A DNA stretch of 64,000 nt from Salinisphaera sp040361255 (GCF_040361255.1 NZ_APNG01000003.1:1-64000), one strand, 5' to 3'; shown: positions 17,199 to 26,825, counted from the stretch's first letter. Notes: a model not told the origin generated them from the sequence alone. Numbers and translations are program-made.

Positions 17199-18386
17199 GT
17201 GAGCGATCGCATACAGGCGCCGCGCAGCGCAGCGCAGAATCAATTCCTGCGCTGGCTGCTGGCGGCGTTCATGGGTTTGACCAGCGCGGTGCTGGCCGCG
17301 GCCGAGCCGGCGGTGGTGGTGGATACGGTGCGCGTGGACGAGCGCCGCTGGCAGCAGACGGTGCCGCTTTACGGCACGCTCACCTCGCCCCGGGATGCCG
17401 ACGTAACGCCGCGTATCGCCGGTCTGGTCGAAACGGTGGCCGTGGATGCCGGCGACCGGGTCAAGGCCGGCGATACCCTCATCGAACTCGACCGGGCGCT
17501 TTCCAGGCTGGAACTGGACACGCTCCAGGCCTCGGCCGACGAAGCCGCCGCCCAGCTTGAAGAAGCACGACGACTGCTGCGCGAAGCCGATCGGCTGGCC
17601 GGGCGCGGCGCGGTGTCGCAAAGCGAACTGGAGGCCCGGCGTTCGCAGGTGGCGGTACGCGCGGCGGCGGTGCAACGCCTGCGCGCCGAAGTGGCGGCCC
17701 AGCGCGAACGCCTGGCACGACATACGCTGATCGCGCCCTTCGATGGCGTGGTACGCGCACGCATGGTGGACCCGGGCGAATACGTGGCCCAGACCACGCC
17801 GGCGGTATCGCTGGTGGCCACCGATACGTTGCGCCTGGACGTATACGCGCCGCAGCAATATTTCGGACTCATCGAGCCGGGCATGGGCGTGCGGGTGGAG
17901 CCGGAAACGCCGATCGACGCGCCGATTGACGCCAAGGTGGACGTGATCGTGGGCGCCAGCGATGCCACGGCCCGCAGTTTCCTGGTGCGCATGTTCGTGG
18001 ACAACCGTGACGGCGCACTCACGCCCGGCATGTCGGCCAAGGCAATGCTGGAACTTGCAAGCGCCGAGGCCGTGGTAATCGCGCCCCGGGATGCGCTCGT
18101 GCGTGTGCCCGGCGGGGGCACACGCATGTGGCTGGTGCGCGAAGACGACGACGGCACCCTGCGCGCGGTCAAGCGCCAGGTTTCGCTCGGGCGCAGCGCG
18201 AACAACGAGGTGGAAGTGCTCGACGGTCTCGAGGCCGGCGATCGCGTGGTGGTGCGCGGCAACGAAAGCCTGGAAGCCGGGCAACCGGTGCGCATACGCG
18301 ACGAGCGCTCCGCCTCGGCTGGGCCATCGGCCATCCCGCCGGACAACGATGGCCGAAGCCTGCGGCTTTCGCAGCCCGGGGGCTGA
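17199..18386 (+). CDS. RND efflux periplasmic adaptor (membrane-fusion protein)
   Basis: A 395-residue adaptor linking an RND pump to an outer-membrane channel. An N-terminal signal/anchor (LLAAFMGLTSAVLAAA) precedes the barrel-sandwich half-motifs (GLVETVAVDAGDRVKAG and TLIAPFDGVVRARMVDPGE), which flank a coiled-coil hairpin of about 100 residues rich in Ala/Glu/Arg (residues 105-185). Beta-barrel and membrane-proximal domains follow (ALTPGMSAKAMLEL, VLDGLEAGDRVVVRG). I chose the GTG at 17199, preceded by AGGGGG, over a TTG/ATG-type extension from 17133. It ends three bases before the pump gene, so the two form an operon. No outer-membrane factor gene is present in the window. Confidence 0.9.
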   Translation: MSDRIQAPRSAAQNQFLRWLLAAFMGLTSAVLAAAEPAVVVDTVRVDERRWQQTVPLYGTLTSPRDADVTPRIAGLVETVAVDAGDRVKAGDTLIELDRALSRLELDTLQASADEAAAQLEEARRLLREADRLAGRGAVSQSELEARRSQVAVRAAAVQRLRAEVAAQRERLARHTLIAPFDGVVRARMVDPGEYVAQTTPAVSLVATDTLRLDVYAPQQYFGLIEPGMGVRVEPETPIDAPIDAKVDVIVGASDATARSFLVRMFVDNRDGALTPGMSAKAMLELASAEAVVIAPRDALVRVPGGGTRMWLVREDDDGTLRAVKRQVSLGRSANNEVEVLDGLEAGDRVVVRGNESLEAGQPVRIRDERSASAGPSAIPPDNDGRSLRLSQPGG

Positions 18387-18389
18387 TCG

Positions 18390-21300
18390 ATGTTCGAAGC
18401 GCTGATCAAGCGCGGCACGCTGATGACCATCGTCGTGCTGCTGATCTGTCTGTTCGGCGTGCTAGCGGCGATGCGCATTCCCGTCCAGATGATTCCCGAT
18501 CTGGCGGTGCGCACGATCACCGTGACCACCAGCTGGCCGGGGGCCACGCCGCAGGACGTGGAAAACGAAATCCTCATCGAGCAGGAGGAATATCTCGCCA
18601 ATATCATCGGCCTGCAGCGCATGAGCGCCGAGGCCAAGACCGGCGAGGCCGAGATCGAGCTGGAGTTTCCCTTCTCCACCGACGTCAACGAAGCGCTCAT
18701 TCGTGTGACCAACGCGCTCATGCAGGTGCCCAGCTACCCCGAGGACGTGAACGAGCCGGAGGTGGTCGCGGCCTCGTTCTCCCAAAATTCCTTCATGTAT
18801 CTGAGCGTGGCGGCCGAGGCTGGCAATCCGGCGGGGCTGGACATGGCGTTCATGCGCGACTTCGTCGACGACGAGGTGCGCCGACGCATGGAGCGCGTCG
18901 AGGGCGTGGCGGATGTGCAGGTCGGCGGCGGCGCCGAACGCCAGGTGCAGATTCATATCGACCCGTCGAAACTGGCCGCCCGCAACATCTCGATGACCGA
19001 CGTGCGCGATGCGATTCGTGCCCGCAACCAGGATATTTCCGGCGGCGATATGGATGCCGGCAAGCGGCGCTATCTGGTGCGTACGGTCGGGCGTTTCGAC
19101 GACGTGTCGGGCCTGGCCGGGGTGGTGCTTTCACGGCGCGGCGACTCGGTGACCACGCTCGGCGACGTAGCGGAAATTCAGCTCGACCATGCCGAAGTCC
19201 GCGAGCTGGGGTTCTACAACGACCAGCCGGTGGTCAACCTGCAGGTCCGCCGTCAGCCCGGCTCCAACGTCATCGATATCAAGCGCGACATGCTCGCGCT
19301 GCTGCCCGAGCTCAATGCCAGCGTGCTCGAGCCGGCGGGCATGCGCATGCGCCTGACCTCGGACGATGTGCGCTATGTGAGCGCCTCCATTGCCAGTGTC
19401 TATCGCAATCTGGCGATCGGCGCCGTGCTCGCCGCGATCGTGATGTTCGTGTTCCTGCGCTCGGTCTACGCCACGCTGATTGCGATTCTGGGTATTCCCA
19501 TCTGCGCGATCGCAGCGTTCATTGGCCTGGCGGCGTTCGGTCGCACCATCAACGTGATCTCGCTGGCCGGCATCGCCTTTGCCATCGGCATGACGCTGGA
19601 TAACAGCATCGTCGTGCTCGAAAACATTGCCCGCAAACGCAGCGAAGGCGCACGCCGCTGGCAGGCAGCCATCGACGGCGTACGCGAAGTCTGGCCGGCG
19701 GTGCTGGCCTCCACGCTGACCACGGTGATGGTGTTCGCGCCGGTGTTGTTCATCACCCAGAAGGCCGGCCAGCTGTTCTCGGATATCTCGATCGCCATTT
19801 CGGCGGCGATTCTGGTATCGATGCTGGTGGCGATCATGATGGTGCCGACCGCGGCCGCCCGTATTCTGCCGCGGGATTCCGGCGCGGCGGAGACGGCGAA
19901 CGGGCCGGTATCGCGTGGCGTGCTTGCCCTGTGCGCATGGATCATCGCGGTGCGCTCGCGGCGGTATCTGAGCATGGTGTCGATCGCCGGGGCGCTGGGC
20001 GTGGGCGTGTTTGCGCTCACGCCGCCGGCGGAATATCTGCCCGACGGCGAAGAAGCGAAAACGTTTTCCTCCATGCTGCCGCCGGCCGGCTACAACCTCA
20101 CCGAACTGGGCGATATTGCCGAGGAACTGCGCGAGCGCTTCATGCGCTATGTGCCGGATGAAAACGGCGATATCGAAGCCGACGACGGCGCGATGCCGGC
20201 GATCGCCTATCTGAACATGAGTGTGACCACCAATCAGCTGCGCGTGATCGCCGAGCCGGTCAACGACCGCGAGATCGGCGCGCTCATGAACGCTTTCGAT
20301 GAAAGCTTCGAGGCCTATCCCGGCATGCGGGCCTTCTCGACCAAGGGTTCGATCATCTCGTCGAACGACGGCGGCACGCGGGCGATCAATATAGACATCT
20401 CAGGCGCGGATCTGGCCACGATCTATGCCGCGGCCGAGGCGATCTATGCCCGTGCCAACGCAGTGTTCGACAACCCGCAGGTACTGGCCGAGCCGTCCAC
20501 GCTCACGCTTGGCCAGCCGCTGCTGCGTATCGAGCCCGACCATGCGCGTATCGCCGAGCTGGGTCTGGATGCGGCCGATATGGGCTATACGATCGCCGCG
20601 CTCACCGACGGCGCCTATGTCGACGAGTATTTCTTCTCCGACGACAAGGTCGATATCTATCTCTACGACGCGGCCGGCAAGCCCGACAGCGTGGATGCGA
20701 TATCGCGCCTACCCATCGCCACGAGCGCGGGCGTGCTGCCGGTCGTCGCACTCGCCGATGTGGTGCCCACGGTGGATACCGACGTGATCCGACGCCTGGA
20801 TAGCCGGCGTACGGTCACCATTCGGGTCATCCCGCCGTCCAGCGTACCGCTGGAAGCCGGCGTGGATCGGGTCAACCGCGAGGTGATCGACCACCTGCGC
20901 GAACAGGGCGCGATCGATGCCTCGCTGGCGCTGGATATCTCCGGGGCCAGCGACGAGCTGGAAGTCACCCGCGATGCGCTCATGGGCAACTATATGGTCG
21001 CCATCGGGGTGTGCTATCTGCTGCTGGTGGCGATCTTCTCCCACTGGGGGTATCCGCTGCTCATTCTCACCAGCGTGCCGCTTGGGATCGCCGGCGGCGT
21101 GGTAGGGCTTGCCATGCTCAACGGTGTCGGCGCGCTGTTGCCGCTGGTCGGCCTCACGACGCTGTCGCAGCCTTTTGACCTGATCACCATGCTCGGCTTT
21201 CTCATTCTGGTGGGTACGGTGGTGAACAACCCGATCCTCATCGTCGAGCGCGCCCGCGCCAACGTGGCCGCCGGCATGGCCGCGATCGAGGCGGTACAGG

Positions 21301-21530
21301 ATGCCGTGGCCGTGCGGCTGCGTCCGATCCTGATGACCACCATCACCACCACCTTCGGGCTGGCGCCGCTGGTATTTCTGCCGGGCGCGGGCACCGAGCT
21401 TTATCGCGGCCTGGGGGCGATCGTGATGTTCGGGTTGTTGTTTACCATGGCCACGACCGTGACCTTTTTGCCGGCGATGCTCACGGGCGTTTTGCAATAT
21501 CGCGAACGCGTACAGCGGCGGGGCGGTTGA
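18390..21530 (+). CDS. RND family efflux pump permease
   Basis: A 1046-residue proton-driven inner-membrane pump of the AcrB/MdtB-type superfamily with the duplicated 6-TM plus large periplasmic loop layout. The first helix is at residues 12-28, then VRTITVTTSWPGATPQDVE and a long porter domain. TM4 contains D404 next to N405 (GMTLDNSIVVLEN); AcrB has Asp at both places, but the Asp-Asn form is common in other RND groups. The second half repeats the pattern with GFLILVGTVVNNPILIVE in TM10 and VRLRPILMTTITTTFGL. It works with the adaptor encoded three bases upstream. The substrate is unknown; heavy-metal signature residues of CzcA were not noticed. Confidence 0.92.
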   Translation: MFEALIKRGTLMTIVVLLICLFGVLAAMRIPVQMIPDLAVRTITVTTSWPGATPQDVENEILIEQEEYLANIIGLQRMSAEAKTGEAEIELEFPFSTDVNEALIRVTNALMQVPSYPEDVNEPEVVAASFSQNSFMYLSVAAEAGNPAGLDMAFMRDFVDDEVRRRMERVEGVADVQVGGGAERQVQIHIDPSKLAARNISMTDVRDAIRARNQDISGGDMDAGKRRYLVRTVGRFDDVSGLAGVVLSRRGDSVTTLGDVAEIQLDHAEVRELGFYNDQPVVNLQVRRQPGSNVIDIKRDMLALLPELNASVLEPAGMRMRLTSDDVRYVSASIASVYRNLAIGAVLAAIVMFVFLRSVYATLIAILGIPICAIAAFIGLAAFGRTINVISLAGIAFAIGMTLDNSIVVLENIARKRSEGARRWQAAIDGVREVWPAVLASTLTTVMVFAPVLFITQKAGQLFSDISIAISAAILVSMLVAIMMVPTAAARILPRDSGAAETANGPVSRGVLALCAWIIAVRSRRYLSMVSIAGALGVGVFALTPPAEYLPDGEEAKTFSSMLPPAGYNLTELGDIAEELRERFMRYVPDENGDIEADDGAMPAIAYLNMSVTTNQLRVIAEPVNDREIGALMNAFDESFEAYPGMRAFSTKGSIISSNDGGTRAINIDISGADLATIYAAAEAIYARANAVFDNPQVLAEPSTLTLGQPLLRIEPDHARIAELGLDAADMGYTIAALTDGAYVDEYFFSDDKVDIYLYDAAGKPDSVDAISRLPIATSAGVLPVVALADVVPTVDTDVIRRLDSRRTVTIRVIPPSSVPLEAGVDRVNREVIDHLREQGAIDASLALDISGASDELEVTRDALMGNYMVAIGVCYLLLVAIFSHWGYPLLILTSVPLGIAGGVVGLAMLNGVGALLPLVGLTTLSQPFDLITMLGFLILVGTVVNNPILIVERARANVAAGMAAIEAVQDAVAVRLRPILMTTITTTFGLAPLVFLPGAGTELYRGLGAIVMFGLLFTMATTVTFLPAMLTGVLQYRERVQRRGG

Positions 21531-21584
21531 TCGGGATCGACGCTGGTATATCGATTGCATACGCTTTGCGCGGTTTTCGATCGG

Positions 21585-21590
21585 TATAAT
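21585..21590 (+). promoter_or_regulatory. Perfect -10 box directly before the BASS-type carrier gene
   Basis: TATAAT ends six bases before the ATG at 21597. Transcription would be expected to start at or very near the A of the ATG. No good -35 hexamer at 17 bp and no Shine-Dalgarno are seen. Confidence 0.45.
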
Positions 21591-21596
21591 TGCAGA

Positions 21597-22613
21597 ATGA
21601 AACGACTTTCCTGGCTCAAGCGGTTCTTGCCCGACCGATTCATCGTGGCGCTGCTCGGCGCGATTACGCTGGCGAGTTTCCTGCCGATTCATGGCACGGC
21701 CGCGGTGTATTACGACTACCTCACCAATGCCGCGATCGCGCTGCTGTTCTTTTTGCACGGCGCCAAGCTTTCGCGTGATGCGATCTATGCCGGAGCCACG
21801 AACTGGCGGCTGCATATCTGTGTGCTGGCGTCCACGTTCGTGCTGTTTCCGCTGATCGGTCTGGCCGCACAGCCGTTGCTGGGCGCCTGGCTTACGCCCG
21901 AGTTGCTCGCTGGCGTGCTGTTTTTGTGTCTGCTGCCGTCGACCGTGCAGTCGTCGATTGCGTTCACATCCGTGGCGCGCGGCAATATTCCCGGCGCGGT
22001 CTGTAGTGCGAGTCTGTCGAATCTGCTCGGGGTGTTCATTACGCCGCTGCTGGCGGGCGTTTTGATCAGCTCGCAATCGATCAGCGGCGGCGGCTCGCTC
22101 AATGCCGTGGTCGATATTCTGCTCAAGATTCTGTTGCCATTCGTGGTCGGCCAGATCGCGCGCCGCTGGGTGGGTGAATGGATTTCCGCACATCCGAAGG
22201 TGGTGAAATTCGTCGATCAGGGCTCGATCGTGCTGGTGGTTTATGGCGCCTTCAGTGCCTCGGTCGTGGAAGGCATGTGGCAGCGCATGCCGTTATCGGC
22301 ACTGGCGGTCATCGTCCTGGTCTGCGTGGTGTTGCTGGCAATCGTCATGGCGGTCACCTTTGCCGTGGGCCGGCGCTTTTTCGCGCGCGAGGATGAAATC
22401 GTGCTGCTGTTCTGCGGCTCTAAGAAGTCGTTGGCCAGCGGTATTCCCATGGCCAAGGTGCTGTTTGCCGGCAGTGCGCTGGGTAGTGCGGTGCTGCCGT
22501 TGATGCTCTTTCACCAGCTGCAGTTGATCGTGTGTGCATTCATCGCGGCACGCTACGGGCGGGCTGCCGATGCTGCGGAGGCCCGGAACGCGCAGGCGGC
22601 GGTGAGCCGCTGA
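21597..22613 (+). CDS. Bile acid:sodium symporter-type (SBF-like, YfeH family) membrane carrier
   Basis: A 338-residue integral membrane protein with about ten hydrophobic segments. It carries family-typical segments: ALLFFLHGAKLSRDAI after the second helix, LLPSTVQSSIAFTSVARGN in helix 4 and FCGSKKSLASGIPMAKVLF near the C-terminus. These are the conserved crossover regions of the SBF-like group (YfeH/RCH1). Members move organic anions or affect calcium homeostasis; substrate is not predictable. The ATG is only six bases after a perfect TATAAT and has no Shine-Dalgarno, so a leaderless message is possible. The next gene begins three bases after its stop. Confidence 0.85.
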   Translation: MKRLSWLKRFLPDRFIVALLGAITLASFLPIHGTAAVYYDYLTNAAIALLFFLHGAKLSRDAIYAGATNWRLHICVLASTFVLFPLIGLAAQPLLGAWLTPELLAGVLFLCLLPSTVQSSIAFTSVARGNIPGAVCSASLSNLLGVFITPLLAGVLISSQSISGGGSLNAVVDILLKILLPFVVGQIARRWVGEWISAHPKVVKFVDQGSIVLVVYGAFSASVVEGMWQRMPLSALAVIVLVCVVLLAIVMAVTFAVGRRFFAREDEIVLLFCGSKKSLASGIPMAKVLFAGSALGSAVLPLMLFHQLQLIVCAFIAARYGRAADAAEARNAQAAVSR

Positions 22614-22615
22614 AT

Positions 22616-23848
22616 TTGAGCGCGCCGCTACCAGGCCCGCGCGCGGCCACCGGCTGGGGTATTGCCGGCATTGCCTTTCTGGGCGGTCTCGGTGGCGGGG
22701 TGGTGTTTCCGATCCTGCCGGTCATCGGCATGGATCTGGGGATTTCCGGATTCATGATCGGGCTGATTCTGTCGGCTAACCGCATCACCCGGCTCGGCTT
22801 CAACCCGGTCACTGGCAGCCTGCTGGATCGTTTTGGCGCGCGCTGGCCGGTCGCGATCGGGCTGGCGATTGAGGCCGTGGGCACGCTGGCGTTTTCCATC
22901 GGCCTGGGCGCCGATGCGCCGGGGCTGTGGTTTCTGGCCGGGCGGGTGATTTGGGGTATCGGCTCTTCGTTGCTGCTCGTCGGTACGCTGGCCGCGGTTA
23001 TGGCGATTGCGCCGCCGGCGCGTCGTGGCGGCATGACCGCGCGGGTACGCACGGCGATCAGTCTGGGGCTGCCGGCCGGGCTGGTGGTCGGCGGGCTGAT
23101 CGCGGATAGCGCTTCGGCCAATGCGGCGTTTCTGACCGCGACCGCCTTGAGTGTCTTCGCCGCGCTTTTGACCCTGTACGTGTTGCCGCCTACGCAGGCG
23201 TCCCGGGTGGAAGCGGAATCCACGCAACGGCGTACGCGCACCGACACCACGCGCGAGCAATGGCGAGACCTGCTGGGTCTGAAAACCCTGCGCATCATCT
23301 GGGGCGCGAATGCGCTTTTGTTCTTCGCGGTGTCCGGGGTGCTGTTGGCGACCATCGCCGTGCTGGTCGATCAGCGTGGCCTGTTCGTATTCGGCCTGGG
23401 CGCAGAAGGCAGTGCGGGGTTGTTGATGGCGGTGCTGATGAGCGCGCGTGCTGGGGCGTCGCTGGTGGCAGGGCGGGTACTCGACCAGTCGGCGTCGCGG
23501 ACACGGCTGTTGTTACCCGCCATGGCGCTGGTCGCGATCGGTTTCGTCGGGCTGGGCCTGGCCAGCAGTGCGCTGGCCGCGGCGATCGCCTTGCTGGTGA
23601 TCGGCGTAGGCTCGGGCGGGCTGACCATTCCGTTGCTCACACTGCTCGGCGATGTCGCGCCCGCGCATCTGCATGGCCGGGCCTTGTCGGTCTACCAGTG
23701 GTCGAGCGATTTCGGCGGCGCGCTCGGACCGGCGGCCGGCCTGGAACTGGGGCGCCTGTTCGGCTACGGCCCAGCCTATGCCGGCGTGGGCGTGTTAATG
23801 CTGGCGATGACGTTGCCCCTGTGCTGGCTGATCGCGCGCGAACGCTGA
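22616..23848 (+). CDS. Major facilitator superfamily transporter
   Basis: A 410-residue MFS carrier with twelve predicted membrane segments. The loop 2-3 region carries the MFS motif-A-like GSLLDRFGARWP. The N-terminal half ends about residue 190; a cytoplasmic linker rich in Arg/Thr (residues 205-225) separates the halves. I place the start at a TTG three bases after the preceding stop codon, preceded by GGTGAG; upstream in-frame codons overlap the previous gene and encode a Cys-rich stretch unlike MFS N-termini. Stop-start spacing suggests coupling with the SBF-like carrier. Substrate unknown; drug or metabolite export is the usual role. Confidence 0.82.
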   Translation: MSAPLPGPRAATGWGIAGIAFLGGLGGGVVFPILPVIGMDLGISGFMIGLILSANRITRLGFNPVTGSLLDRFGARWPVAIGLAIEAVGTLAFSIGLGADAPGLWFLAGRVIWGIGSSLLLVGTLAAVMAIAPPARRGGMTARVRTAISLGLPAGLVVGGLIADSASANAAFLTATALSVFAALLTLYVLPPTQASRVEAESTQRRTRTDTTREQWRDLLGLKTLRIIWGANALLFFAVSGVLLATIAVLVDQRGLFVFGLGAEGSAGLLMAVLMSARAGASLVAGRVLDQSASRTRLLLPAMALVAIGFVGLGLASSALAAAIALLVIGVGSGGLTIPLLTLLGDVAPAHLHGRALSVYQWSSDFGGALGPAAGLELGRLFGYGPAYAGVGVLMLAMTLPLCWLIARER

Positions 23849-24209
23849 TCGGTTCTGACCTACGTTTCAAAACCCTTGGCTGCGTTCAAGCGAGTATGTG
23901 GTCCGCGAATGAACGCAAATAAGTCAGAAGACAGATAGCTGGGAAGCAACGTCGTTTGCTGCGCTTTGTATGCAATGAACAACCCTTTGCTTCAAAGTGC
24001 GATCCTGCGTGTGCTTACCGCCGTCGGTCTACGCGTTGTTCATCCGGTCTATACCACTGACCCGCTGGCATTGGCTGTATTCGATCCGCCAAGGAATGCA
24101 AAGGCGCAGGGAAGGCTGGGTTCGCGAACGCCGACCGCGCTGTTTTGTCTTATTCGCGTTTATTCGCGGACAAATTTTTGTTTGTAGGACGGCGACTTGA
24201 GTCGCGTTC
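23849..24209. repeat. Intergenic region with two facing copies of the CGAATGAACGC repeat
   Basis: No gene is seen. TCCGCGAATGAACGCAAATAAG lies at 23902-23923 on the plus strand, and its near-perfect inverse (TCCGCGAATAAACGCGAATAAG read on the minus strand) at 24149-24170. The pair encloses about 225 bp with no recognisable coding potential. Confidence 0.6.
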
Positions 24210-25106
24210 CTAGTCATTAGCCGGCGTGCTGCGCCCGAGCGGGCTGCGTCCGGTTTCATGGCCGTTGTTGTCCACGAACACGGTTTCGGCATGCACCGTG
24301 TCGTTCTCGACGGTCAGCGCAATATGGTGGCGTTTTTCGCCCTTATCTTCGATACGCGGCACCCGCGCGGCGTTGAGATAGAGGGTGTGTTCATCCTGCG
24401 CCCAGGTATTGCGCCAGGCGCCGGTATGCTTGCTGCGATGGTGCATATGCCCGGCCAGCACGGCGCGCACGTGGCGGCCGGTGGCATGGGCATGGTCGAT
24501 GGCTGCCCGCAGGTCCGGGTCGCCGAAGTCGCCGTGGTCCGCATCGAAGTCGCAGCCGAAAGGCGTGCCCGGCGTATCGCCCAGACCGGACGGGCCGTTG
24601 TGGGCGAGCACGATGAGATTGGCCGGGGCCTCATCGACCAGTGCACACAATTTGCGGCTGCTGGCCTGGAAGTCGGCTACGCCGAAGGCCGACTTCAGAT
24701 AGTGCCGATAATAGAAACGATTCGGGCCCATCGCATGGGGACGCGCGACGAGCAGGCCGAGATTGTGATCCAGCTTGGCCAGGGTATAGCCGCCCAGCTG
24801 CACACCGCCCAGGGTTTCGTCGAGCCGGCGCACGCGCTGTGCCATGCCGAGTGCGCCCAGGCGAGCGGCCAGTGGGCGATTCTTGACCTCGGCGAGCAGT
24901 TGCCAGAGCCCGACGGCGTCGTGGTTGCCTGGAATCGCCCAGGCGGGTTTGGTGAGTGCGGCGAGCTGGCGTGCTACGGGCAAGCTGTTGGCCACGCGCG
25001 CGAAATCGCCTACGAACAGCAGCATGTCGTAATCGCTGGCATTGAAGAACGCGGTATCGCGTTCGTCCCAGAAGCCGTGTATATCGCCGATGACGCCGAA
25101 TTCCAT
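24210..25106 (-). CDS. Calcineurin-like metallophosphoesterase
   Basis: A 298-residue phosphoesterase with all five metal-site motifs in order: GDIHG near the N-terminus (DxH), VGDFARV (GD), PGNHDAVG (GNHD), LAHNGPSG (H) and LAGHMHHRS (GHxH). The family uses a binuclear Mn/Fe centre to cleave phosphomonoesters or diesters. There is no signal peptide, so it is cytoplasmic. I start at the ATG giving MEFGVIGDIHG, because family members begin right at the first strand; a TTG 36 bases upstream is the alternative. Substrate unknown. It lies 31 bases downstream of the broken porin gene on the same strand. Confidence 0.85.
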   Translation of the reverse strand: MEFGVIGDIHGFWDERDTAFFNASDYDMLLFVGDFARVANSLPVARQLAALTKPAWAIPGNHDAVGLWQLLAEVKNRPLAARLGALGMAQRVRRLDETLGGVQLGGYTLAKLDHNLGLLVARPHAMGPNRFYYRHYLKSAFGVADFQASSRKLCALVDEAPANLIVLAHNGPSGLGDTPGTPFGCDFDADHGDFGDPDLRAAIDHAHATGRHVRAVLAGHMHHRSKHTGAWRNTWAQDEHTLYLNAARVPRIEDKGEKRHHIALTVENDTVHAETVFVDNNGHETGRSPLGRSTPAND

Positions 25107-25172
25107 GGCGAACGTTTTAGGCTGCCACGGCGGCTGCGTCAAACATACGCCGTCATGGCCAGCGGTAAACCG

Positions 25173-26474
25173 CTAGAACGCGATCTCGCCGCGCAGCGTG
25201 GCGACCTTGGCGTCGTCCAGTCCCATGCCGCCGGGATTGAGGATGTACTGGAAATCGGGCTTGAGCGCCATCCACGGTGTGACCTGGATGGCGTGAAAGA
25301 TCTCGATGGCGGTTTCGTGGTCCTTGGTAAAATCCGCGCCCGGGGCATCGGAAAAATCCACCCGGCTGATCATCAGCCCGCTGATATCCTCGGGTCGGTC
25401 GGCGAGCAGGGCGGTAATCTGCACGCCCGCGCCGATATGCCGGGCCAGTTCGCTGACGGCGTCGTCGGCATGCCCGTACTGGGCAAAGCCGTCGACCGCA
25501 AAGGCCGAGCCGGGATCGTCGTAGAACGACTGATCCCAGACCAGGTACACGCCGTCGCTGGCATCCTCGACGCCGCCGTCGAAACGGTCGAACTCGCCGT
25601 CGTGGCGCCAGTAGCCCACGCCCAGACGGCCGTCGAGATCGGCCACGCGATAGTTGATTCCGGTTTCGCCGATACCAAAGCGGTCGCTGTCGTCGGTGAG
25701 AAAATCCTCCGGTCCGTGCGTGCCGGTGCGCCGGCCGTTCAGCGTCGACCCGTCGTAAATACCGGCCCGGGCATAGACGCCGGCGCCCAGCTTGGCGAAC
25801 AGCGCCAGGCCGGTGGCCGGATCGGGGTAGGAGGGAAACGCCAGCACCGTGGGCGAAAAACCGGGCGAAGAGTTCAGGAACTGTTCGCCGTTTTCCACGT
25901 AGGCGAAGTCTTCATTGGCGTCCATCTTGCCGAGCTTGACGGACAGGCGCTCGTCGAACAGATCCTGGCGATACCACAGCGAATACAGCGCATCGAACGG
26001 GGTTTCGTCGATATTGGAATAAACCTAGATATCGCCACTGTCGAGATTGCCGTTATCGCCATGAAAGCCGACATAAGCCACACGTAGCGTACCGCCCGGC
26101 CAGCCGAAGGCGGCGTCGGTATCCAGCTCGAGCCCGGCCTCGAGCAGATACCGGGCGGCGGTCGCGCGCGGGTTAGCACCGCCGTCGAGCACGACCGAGT
26201 AATCGCCGACTATGACTGCATTGATACTCAGTCCACGGGCCTCGGCGGCCGATCGTAGCCCACCGATGTCGCCGAGCAGGGTATCGCGCAGCATGATGCC
26301 CGGCGCTTCGTTCGCGCCGGTGTAATCGGTCGGTTGGGCCGTGCACAAAGCGGGCGCGACCCATGCGACGAAGGCCAGCAATATCGACGCGCGCTGGCCA
26401 TGCGATCGCGCTCTAGCGCGCGCCGTGCTGCGAACAGGCGTGATCATGCGGCGGTTGGTGTCTCGTCGGTTCAT
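25173..26474 (-). pseudogene. OprB-type carbohydrate porin gene with an in-frame amber stop
   Basis: Read through, the gene encodes 433 residues of a carbohydrate-selective OprB-family porin: an Arg-rich N-terminus and signal sequence, the family start (TDYTGANEAPGIMLRDTLLG), amphipathic strands, KLGKMDANEDFAYVENG, and a C-terminal Phe as expected for a barrel. At 26025-26027 the frame has TAG, between NLDSGDI and VYSNIDETPFDALYSLWY; both sides are in one frame. A C-to-T change from CAG (Gln) would explain it. OprB porins admit glucose and other sugars across the outer membrane. The gene has a good start (GGGGAG before the ATG). Confidence 0.8.
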
Positions 26475-26825
26475 GCAATCTCCCCGATTTTTCTAGTTCT
26501 GGCGACATAACAGGCGACGTGGGGGTCGGTTTTCGGCGCCTTGTCATGTACCAGCCGTTATTGTTAATCCGGCTTTGGCACCCACGGTGCGGGTTTCAGA
26601 CTCGAGCCGTGGGTCGGCCTATTTCTGCCGATATCGGCGTGCTGTGGGGGAGCTTGAGCGGGCATGACGGCGTGCCCGTCGGGCCAGCGCGGGCCGGGGC
26701 GCAAGGCCCCGGCTTATCGGCTCACCGGCCTGACTGGTGCGATTGCAACGGCCCCGCCGCGGCTTATCAGCTGGCGGCGGGCGTCCCGCGTCGCTATTGA
26801 GCCGACGCGGGACCGCTTGCGTGGG
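26475..26825. other. Gene-free, hairpin-rich spacer
   Basis: No gene is supported in these 351 bp. There are several strong inverted repeats: GCCGGGGC with GCCCCGGC at 26693-26713, and an 11-bp stem at 26783-26813 described separately. The part next to the porin gene should hold its promoter, but I cannot pick out a convincing -35/-10 pair. Confidence 0.5.
26783..26813 (-). terminator. Terminator-like hairpin at the end of the family A/B cluster
   Basis: GTCCCGCGTCG pairs perfectly with CGACGCGGGAC around a 9-nt loop, 13 bases after the stop codon of the last cluster gene. No T-run follows, so it may be a stabilising 3' hairpin and not a true intrinsic terminator. Confidence 0.45.

Noticed and set aside
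17025..18284. N-terminal extension of the secreted hydrolase to 776 codons
   Set aside because: The extension is antisense to the RND adaptor and would bury the signal peptide; the true ATG is at 17024.
19587..19604. Asp-Asn instead of Asp-Asp in TM4 of the RND pump
   Set aside because: Looks like a lost proton-relay residue at first, but the Asp-Asn form is common in other RND groups, so it is not evidence of inactivation.
24258..26087. 609-codon plus-strand open frame spanning the phosphoesterase and porin genes
   Set aside because: It crosses two real genes on the other strand and their intergenic gap, and its protein is Val/Gly/Ala-rich without motifs.
26519..26800. 93-codon plus-strand frame between the porin and B3
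   Set aside because: It runs through strong hairpins and gives a low-complexity sequence with no family resemblance.
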